DNA of 64,000 nt, from contig NZ_JADBGF010000001.1 in the NCBI RefSeq assembly GCF_014873495.1, positions 7,998,001 through 8,062,000 on the forward strand, in the 5' to 3' direction. Positions 58,664 through 64,000 of the stretch are shown in pieces. The position numbers and the translations under genes were made by a program. The stretch comes from Streptomyces stelliscabiei (lineage in GTDB: Bacteria > Actinomycetota > Actinomycetes > Streptomycetales > Streptomycetaceae). How positions within the stretch are numbered: the first letter of the stretch is position 1; every line of letters starts with the position of its first letter. The notes under the pieces were generated by a model that saw nothing but the letters and a program-made list of their open reading frames with translations, made no database searches and was not told the DNA's origin.

Positions 58664-60028
58664 GTGGAGGTGTGTGCCCTGCCGCCACTCCTCCGCTATC
58701 CGACCGTGGACGAGTTGTCCGCCCGCGCGGCAACCCTCGTCGACCGGCATCCGCACCGCGCCCGACTGCGCCGCGTGGGCACCTCACGGGCGGGCACCCC
58801 GATGTGGCTGCTGTCCGTCGGACGGGGCGGACGCCACACCCTCGTCGTCGCCGGCCCGCACGCCAACGAGCCGGTGGGCGGGGCCACCGTCCTCCGGCTC
58901 GCCGAACGGGTGCTGGCCGACCCCCGGTTGAGCGAGGGCGCCGACACCACCTGGAACCTGCTGCTGAGCCTCGACCCCGACGGCTCCCGCCGCAACGAGG
59001 GCTGGCTGTCCGGCCCGTACACCCTCGGCCACCACTTCCGGCACTTCTTCCGCCCCGGCTTCCTGGAACAGCCCGAATGGCTGCCCGACGGCGCCGCCGG
59101 CGCCGTCATGCCCGAGACCCGCGCCCTGCTCGACCTCCAGGACGAACTGCGGCCCTTCTTCCAGTGCTCCCTGCACGGCGTCGACGTCGGCGGCGGCTTC
59201 GTCGAGCTGACCCGCGACCTGCCGGGCCTCGACCGGCGCGTCGCGTGCGCCGCCGCCCGCCTCGGCATCCCGCGCGAGCTGAGCCCGTACGACACCCTGT
59301 ACTGGCCCCGCCTCGGCCCCGCCGTCTACCGCATCCCGCCCCCGCGCCGGGGCGACCTCGCCGCCGCCATCACCGAGGCCGCCGTCGAGTCCACCTGGTA
59401 CCACCCGCACCACTACGGCACGGTCACCGCCGTCGTCGAGGCACCCATGTGGGGCGTGAGCGCCGTCGAGGACGGCTCCCCGTCGCCCGACGCCGACGCC
59501 GTGCTGCGCCGTGTCAGTTGCGCCCTGCGCCGCGACACCCGGCTCCTGGAGGGCATCCTCGGCCGCGTGCGCACCTCGGTGTGCGGCGGCCCGGACGCCG
59601 CCCGGTTCCTCGCCCCGGTCGACGACTACCTCCTGGTCGGGCCGGGCCTCGCCGACTCCTGGGACCCCGACGTCCACGACGTCACCGCCCGGCCGCTGCC
59701 CCCGCTCGACACCGCCCGCCTCACCACCCTCGCCATCTCCGGCCGCCGGGTCGCCCTGCGCACCGCCGGGCTGCTGCACCAGCTGGTGACCCGCGCCGGA
59801 CGTGACCCGGCGGACGCGCTGCCCGAGCTGGACCGGCTCGTCGAGGAGTGGTGCGCCGACTACCGCGACGGCTACCGGGCGCGCTGGATCCCCGTCGCCC
59901 GCCAGGCGGAGTACCAGACCCGTGTGGTTCTCGCCGCGTTCGGCCTGGCGTCCGGGCGTCCGGACGGCTCCCGTTCGGGTGAGCCGGGTTGGAGTTCCGA
60001 GCCCGCCGTGCCGATGCACCGGGAATGA
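58664..60028 (+). CDS. M14 family zinc carboxypeptidase, paralogue 1
   Basis: 454-aa M14-type metallopeptidase. Zinc ligands His66 and Glu69 (GPHANEP) and His171 (SLHGVDVGGG); the general base is Glu259 (TAVVEAPMW). There is no signal peptide, so it appears cytoplasmic, unlike most secreted M14 enzymes. About 130 extra C-terminal residues follow the catalytic domain. GTG at 58664; the best GGAGG lies just inside this start (58665-58669), so the true start is unsettled. It ends in an ATGA overlap with an SSI-like inhibitor gene, and a paralogue lies convergent at 60437. Confidence 0.88.
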   Translation: MEVCALPPLLRYPTVDELSARAATLVDRHPHRARLRRVGTSRAGTPMWLLSVGRGGRHTLVVAGPHANEPVGGATVLRLAERVLADPRLSEGADTTWNLLLSLDPDGSRRNEGWLSGPYTLGHHFRHFFRPGFLEQPEWLPDGAAGAVMPETRALLDLQDELRPFFQCSLHGVDVGGGFVELTRDLPGLDRRVACAAARLGIPRELSPYDTLYWPRLGPAVYRIPPPRRGDLAAAITEAAVESTWYHPHHYGTVTAVVEAPMWGVSAVEDGSPSPDADAVLRRVSCALRRDTRLLEGILGRVRTSVCGGPDAARFLAPVDDYLLVGPGLADSWDPDVHDVTARPLPPLDTARLTTLAISGRRVALRTAGLLHQLVTRAGRDPADALPELDRLVEEWCADYRDGYRARWIPVARQAEYQTRVVLAAFGLASGRPDGSRSGEPGWSSEPAVPMHRE

Positions 60029-60432
60029 CGAACCCCACCCGCGCGGTACGCGCCGGCCTGCTCGCCGCCCTCGCCCTCCTCAGCGTCGCCGCCTCGGCCC
60101 CCGGCCGGGCGACCGCCGTCCAGGGCGACTGGCTCTACGTCTCCCTCACCCGCGGCGACGCCCGCTCCTCCGACACCCGGGGCACCCTGCTCCTGTGCGA
60201 CCCACCCCAGGGCCACGGCCGCGCCACCGAGGCCTGCGCGGACCTCCGCCGCTCCGACGGCGACATCGCCCGCATCCCCCACCGGCCCACCCTCTGCACC
60301 CAGATGTACGCCCCCGTCCGCGCCACCGCCGAGGGCCAGTGGAACGGCCGACAGGTCGCCTACGAACGGACCTTCGCCAACGCGTGCGTGATGGCGGCCC
60401 GCACGGGAGCGGTGTTCGCCCTGTCGGACTGA
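60025..60432 (+). CDS. Subtilisin inhibitor-like (SSI family) secreted protein
   Basis: 135-aa exported SSI-family protein. The signal peptide covers about residues 1-30 (VRAGLLAALALLSVAASA). Family residues: CADLRRSDGD, YAPVRATAEGQWNGRQVAYE, RTFANACVM and GAVFAL. Cys58/Cys71 and Cys91/Cys121 match the two SSI disulfides. Aligned with SSI (C-P-M-V-Y), the reactive loop is C-T-Q-M-Y, so P1 is Gln93 rather than Met or Lys. The ATG overlaps the M14 stop as ATGA, so inhibitor and peptidase are co-translated although only the inhibitor has a signal peptide. Confidence 0.88.
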   Translation: MTNPTRAVRAGLLAALALLSVAASAPGRATAVQGDWLYVSLTRGDARSSDTRGTLLLCDPPQGHGRATEACADLRRSDGDIARIPHRPTLCTQMYAPVRATAEGQWNGRQVAYERTFANACVMAARTGAVFALSD

Positions 60433-60436
60433 CCCC

Positions 60437-61705
60437 TCAGGTCCCCGTGGCCCCCCGCGCACAGGACGCGGCGGCCAGCACCGTGCGCACCTGGTGCTCG
60501 ACCTGGTCGGCCAGCGGCACCGGCCGGGCGCGGAACCGGTCGGCGAAGGACTCGCACCACTCGGCGACGAGCCCTTCGAGGAGGGGCGCCCCCGGTGCCC
60601 CGGCTTCCACCAGGACGCGCCGCAGCATCGCCGCGGCCCGCAGCGGCAGCCGGCGCCCGAAGGCGTCCACACTGCCCACGTACGCCGTCGACAGGTCCGG
60701 CGGCGGCCCGTCGGTCCAGTCCCGGGCCAGCCCCGGCACCAGGGCCAACGCCCACCGGGCGGCCCGCAGCAACGGCCCCTCGGGGCCCGGCAGCCCAGGC
60801 AGCGCCTGAGCGAGCACCCGCTCCACCTGGCCCGCGTCCGTGAGGAGCCGCCGCGCCAGATGGCGCAGCGCCGCCGCCGGGGCCGGGTGCGGGGCGATGT
60901 CGTCCACCAGGTCGCTCGCCCACATCGGCACCTCGACGACCGCCGTCAGGCCGCCGTACCGGTGGGCGTGGTACCAGGTGCTGTGCCGGGCGTCGTCCGG
61001 CATGCTCGGGTAGGCGGCGTGACCGCCGGGCCGGGGCATCACGAACACCCCCGGCCCGGACACCGGCCAGCCCGCGGCGTCCGAGGCGCCCCTCTCCACC
61101 GGTATCCCCAGCTCGGCCGCCGACTTGGCGAACGGCTCGGCCAGCCCAGGCACGTCCTTGGTCAACTGCACCCAGCTGCCGCCGAGATCGGTGCCGTGCA
61201 GGGTGACCTGGAGGTAGGGCCGCAGCTCGTCCAGCACACCGAGAAGAGCGTGCGTCTCGGGCGGCAGCCGGTCGGGCGGCAGCACCGACGGCGACCACTC
61301 CGGCTGCTCGGGACCGGCCGGCCGGAAGAACCCCAGGTGGTAGTCGAACAGGGTGCGCGGCGCCGGGGTCGTGTGCAGACTCGCCCCGTCCGGGTCGGCG
61401 CACAGCACGAAGTGCCAGGAGACACCGGACCGCAACTCCCGCTCCCGCAGGACCCGTTCGGCCAGCGCGAGCACCGTGGAGCCGCCGGTCGGCTCGTTCG
61501 CGTGGGCGCCCGCGACGACCAGGACCGCGCGTCTCGCATGGCCCACGGACAGCAGCCGCAGCGGCCGGCCCGCGCGGGACACACCGATCCGCCGCAACGC
61601 GCACAGCCCCGGCCGGCGCACCGTCAGAGTCCGTGCCGCCGCCTCCAGTTCCGCCACCGTGGGATAACCGAGCTCCGACAGCAGACCCACCCCCGTCCAG
61701 TCCAC
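60437..61705 (-). CDS. M14 family zinc carboxypeptidase, paralogue 2
   Basis: 422-aa paralogue of the enzyme at 58664, convergent with it. Zinc ligands His68 and Glu71 (GAHANEP) and His170 (TLHGTDLGGS); base Glu258 (TAVVEVPMW). Shared segments STWYHxHxYG and LTxDxPGL show recent common ancestry. No signal peptide. It ends 4 nt from the SSI-like gene stop. GTG start at 61705 with a weak site. Confidence 0.88.
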   Translation of the reverse strand: MDWTGVGLLSELGYPTVAELEAAARTLTVRRPGLCALRRIGVSRAGRPLRLLSVGHARRAVLVVAGAHANEPTGGSTVLALAERVLRERELRSGVSWHFVLCADPDGASLHTTPAPRTLFDYHLGFFRPAGPEQPEWSPSVLPPDRLPPETHALLGVLDELRPYLQVTLHGTDLGGSWVQLTKDVPGLAEPFAKSAAELGIPVERGASDAAGWPVSGPGVFVMPRPGGHAAYPSMPDDARHSTWYHAHRYGGLTAVVEVPMWASDLVDDIAPHPAPAAALRHLARRLLTDAGQVERVLAQALPGLPGPEGPLLRAARWALALVPGLARDWTDGPPPDLSTAYVGSVDAFGRRLPLRAAAMLRRVLVEAGAPGAPLLEGLVAEWCESFADRFRARPVPLADQVEHQVRTVLAAASCARGATGT

Positions 61706-61883
61706 CTGGCATCAGCATCCGCACACCCGGCACGGCCGGGTGGGGGATATGCCCAGTGTCCGCCTTTATGGGGGGCGGCGCCCAGGGGCGCCCGAGCGCA
61801 TTCACCGATTCCCCGTACGAGAGCCACCACTCCCCGCCCCGCCGGGGTGACGTCCCCCCGTCACTCCGGCGGGGGAGCCGCCC

Positions 61884-64000
61884 TCACGCGCCGACCCGCT
61901 CCAGGAGCGCGACCGGCAGTGTCCCGAAGAGGTCCGCCACCCGCACGTCGCCCGTGAACTCCCGTTCCCCGCCGAGCACCTCGGCCCACCGGCCCTCCGG
62001 CAGCGTCAGCCGGGTGTCCCGCCAGCCCCCGGCCTCCGCCAGCCGCAGCGACAGCCGTGTCACCGCCGTGACCACCTCCCCGGACCGGGCGAAGGCCACA
62101 CAGTGCCCGGCCCCGGGCCCGTCCGCCGACAGCGGTACGTACGTCGCCGCGTCCCCGAACACCTCCGGCCGCCGCGCGCGCAGCCGCAGCGCGGCCGAGG
62201 TGAGCCGGAACTTCTCGGACGCGTCGGGGCCCGCGTCGCGCGGCGCGAAGGGCCGGCGGTTGTCCGGGTCCACCAGCGCCCGGTACTCGTCCTCCGTCCC
62301 CTGGTAGAGGTCCGGCACTCCGGGCATGGTCAGCTGCACCAGGGCCGCGCCGAGGCGGTTGGCCCGCACGTACGGCTCCAGCTCCTCCCGCAGCGCGGCG
62401 ACCCGGGTGTCCACGGCGGGGCCCCGCGCGACGAACTCCGCCACCGCCCCTTCGTACGCCGGGTTCTGCTCGGTCCAAGAGGTGTGCAGACCGGCCTCCC
62501 GCACATGCTTCAGCAGGGCGTCCCGCAGCCGGTCGCCGTCCGCGGGCCCGAGCCCGAACGCCGTCTGCCAGGCCGCCCACGCCAGCTGCGGATCCGGCAC
62601 ACCGGCCCCGGCGCCGGCCCCCGTCACCTCCGCCAGGACGTCGCCCCACCGCTGCGGGCACTCCGCGAGCACCGCGATCGCCGCCCGCACATCCGCGCTG
62701 CGCTTGGTGTCGTGCGTCGACAGCACGGTCCCCGTCGCCGGCCAGTCGCGCTGCACCCGGGCGCAGTAGGCGTGGAAGTCCTCGGCCGACACGGCCGGGC
62801 TGCCCGGATCGCCCCCCACCTCGTTCGCCGAGAGCAGCGGCACATAACGGTAGAAAGCCGTGTCCTCCACCGACTTGGCCCGCAGCGCCGAGGAGGTCTG
62901 CGCGAACCGGGCCCGGAACTCCGCGTGCTCCGGCCCGTCACCGGCCCGGCCCAGCACCAGATCCCGTACGGCGTCCACCGACCGGGCCTCCTCGGGCACC
63001 ACGAACAGCGCGCGCGCCTCGGCCGCGGCCTCCTCGGTGACGACGAGGGAGGCGTCCTCGGAGGTGTACGGCCGGTACACCTCCATCCGCGCGAGCAGCT
63101 CGCACAGCGCGGTGCGCAGCGCCCACGGCGCCTGGTCGCGCAGGGCGAGCAGCGGGGAGCGCTCGCACAGGCGGTGCGCCACCCGGGTGAGCCGTTCCAC
63201 CTCGGCGACCAGTTCGTGCGTGAGCACCCGGTACGCGGCCCGCCGCACGGTCGACTCCCAGTCGCCGCCCCGGTCGGTCTGCGCGGCCGTGAACCGCAGG
63301 TAACGGTCCACCAGTTCATCGGCCCCCGCCGGATCCGTGAACAGCCCGTCGACGTGCCGCAGCGCGTCGTAGCCGGTGGTCCCCGCGACCGGCCAGGCCG
63401 CCGGCAGCGGCTCCCCGTCCGCCAGGATCTTCTCGACGACGGTCCACCGCCCGCCGGTCGCCCCGTGCAGCCGCCGCAGATAGGCGTCCGGATCGGCGAG
63501 CCCGTCGGGATGGTCGACCCGCAGCCCGTCGACGACGCCCTCCTCCAGCAGCCGCAGGATCTTCGCGTGGGTCGCGTCGAACACGTCCGGCTCCTCGACC
63601 CGCACCCCGATCAGCTCCGAGATGCTGAAGAAGCGCCGGTAGTTCAGCTCCGTCCGGGCCAGCCGCCACCACACCGGCCGGTACCACTGCGCGTCCAGCA
63701 GCTGCGGCAGCGGCAGCTTCTCGGTGCCCTCCCGCAGCGGGAACGCGTGGTCGTAGTAGCGCAGCTCCCGCCCGTCGACCACGAACTGGTCGATCTCCGC
63801 GCCCAGCGGCCCCCCGAGCACCGGCAGCAGCACCCGGCCGCCCTGTGCCTCCCAGTCGATGTCGAACCACCGCGCGTACGCCGACTCCGGCCCCTCCCGC
63901 AGCACCTCCCACAGCGCCCGGTTGTGCCGAGGGGCCATGGCCATGTGGTTCGGCACGATGTCCACGACGAGGCCGAGTCCGTGCTCCCGCGCGGTGCGGG
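61884..64000 (-). CDS. treY: Maltooligosyl trehalose synthase TreY (5' end outside window)
   Basis: GH13 enzyme that rearranges the reducing-end linkage of maltodextrins to trehalose, the substrate of TreZ. About 705 residues are visible; the frame stays open to the window edge, and the family is about 750-850 aa long. Motifs: VDIVPNHMAMAPRHNRALWE, nucleophile Asp in DGLRVDHPDGLADPDAYLRR, WTVVEKILADGE with the acid/base Glu, and VLSTHDTKRSADVRAAI with the third carboxylate. The C-terminal PGVPDLYQGTEDEYRALVDP is typical. It pairs functionally with treZ at 55972. Confidence 0.95.
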   Translation of the reverse strand, partial: RTAREHGLGLVVDIVPNHMAMAPRHNRALWEVLREGPESAYARWFDIDWEAQGGRVLLPVLGGPLGAEIDQFVVDGRELRYYDHAFPLREGTEKLPLPQLLDAQWYRPVWWRLARTELNYRRFFSISELIGVRVEEPDVFDATHAKILRLLEEGVVDGLRVDHPDGLADPDAYLRRLHGATGGRWTVVEKILADGEPLPAAWPVAGTTGYDALRHVDGLFTDPAGADELVDRYLRFTAAQTDRGGDWESTVRRAAYRVLTHELVAEVERLTRVAHRLCERSPLLALRDQAPWALRTALCELLARMEVYRPYTSEDASLVVTEEAAAEARALFVVPEEARSVDAVRDLVLGRAGDGPEHAEFRARFAQTSSALRAKSVEDTAFYRYVPLLSANEVGGDPGSPAVSAEDFHAYCARVQRDWPATGTVLSTHDTKRSADVRAAIAVLAECPQRWGDVLAEVTGAGAGAGVPDPQLAWAAWQTAFGLGPADGDRLRDALLKHVREAGLHTSWTEQNPAYEGAVAEFVARGPAVDTRVAALREELEPYVRANRLGAALVQLTMPGVPDLYQGTEDEYRALVDPDNRRPFAPRDAGPDASEKFRLTSAALRLRARRPEVFGDAATYVPLSADGPGAGHCVAFARSGEVVTAVTRLSLRLAEAGGWRDTRLTLPEGRWAEVLGGEREFTGDVRVADLFGTLPVALLERVGA

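Overview
The window is chromosomal DNA from a Streptomyces-type actinomycete. The evidence is the very high G+C, GTG and TTG starts behind purine-rich ribosome binding sites, a bifunctional geosmin synthase, several conservon operons (sensor kinase, roadblock, DUF742, GTPase, sometimes P450), SARP regulators, a DUF397/helix-turn-helix pair, an SSI-type inhibitor and an ECF41 sigma factor. I see no tRNA, rRNA, CRISPR array, transposase or phage gene. All functions are read from sequence motifs and recalled family knowledge; no search was run.

Layout. 1-3.5 kb: the end of murC, then msrB and two membrane-protein genes. 3.5-9.8 kb: an AraC regulator and two tandem AfsR/SARP-type STAND regulators joined by an ATGA overlap. 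10.4-12.5 kb: an ECF41 sigma factor divergent from a flavin reductase-SnoaL fusion. 12.8-13.4 kb: a frameshifted acetyltransferase. 13.5-20.6 kb: a galactoside unit made of an MFS transporter, two unrelated-looking GH35 enzymes that overlap by TGATG, and a LacI regulator. A 14-bp palindrome lies in the transporter promoter. 20.7-24.8 kb: a SAM methyltransferase, a DUF397 and helix-turn-helix pair facing an anti-sigma-like ATPase, and a PfkB kinase.

24.8-38.7 kb is a conservon island. It holds a partial GTPase-roadblock operon, an acyl-CoA dehydrogenase that lacks both usual catalytic Glu positions, a complete conservon with a GAF protein, an AraC regulator, and a second complete conservon that ends in a P450 without the K-helix ExxR arginine. 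An SDR-TetR pair with two matched operators separates this P450 from a second, canonical P450. A small unknown gene at 42.2 kb has a promoter almost identical in layout to that of the second conservon.

42.7-50.4 kb holds envelope and secreted functions: a DUF6114/DUF6230 pair, a small secreted protein, a membrane-anchored AA10 LPMO, a subtilase with a P-domain, a zinc-ribbon membrane protein and a DUF89 phosphatase. 50.5-52.7 kb is geosmin synthase, followed by what looks like the tail of a decayed amidotransferase. 53.0-64 kb: a PDZ membrane protein, an M24 peptidase, a phosphotransferase-fold protein whose catalytic aspartates are replaced, and trehalose genes treZ and treY (cut by the window end). 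These enclose an FHA protein, two convergent M14 carboxypeptidase paralogues and an SSI-like inhibitor translationally coupled to one of them.

For discovery, the strongest items are the promoter module shared by a conservon and an orphan gene, the M14-SSI-M14 locus, and the set of proteins with lost catalytic residues.
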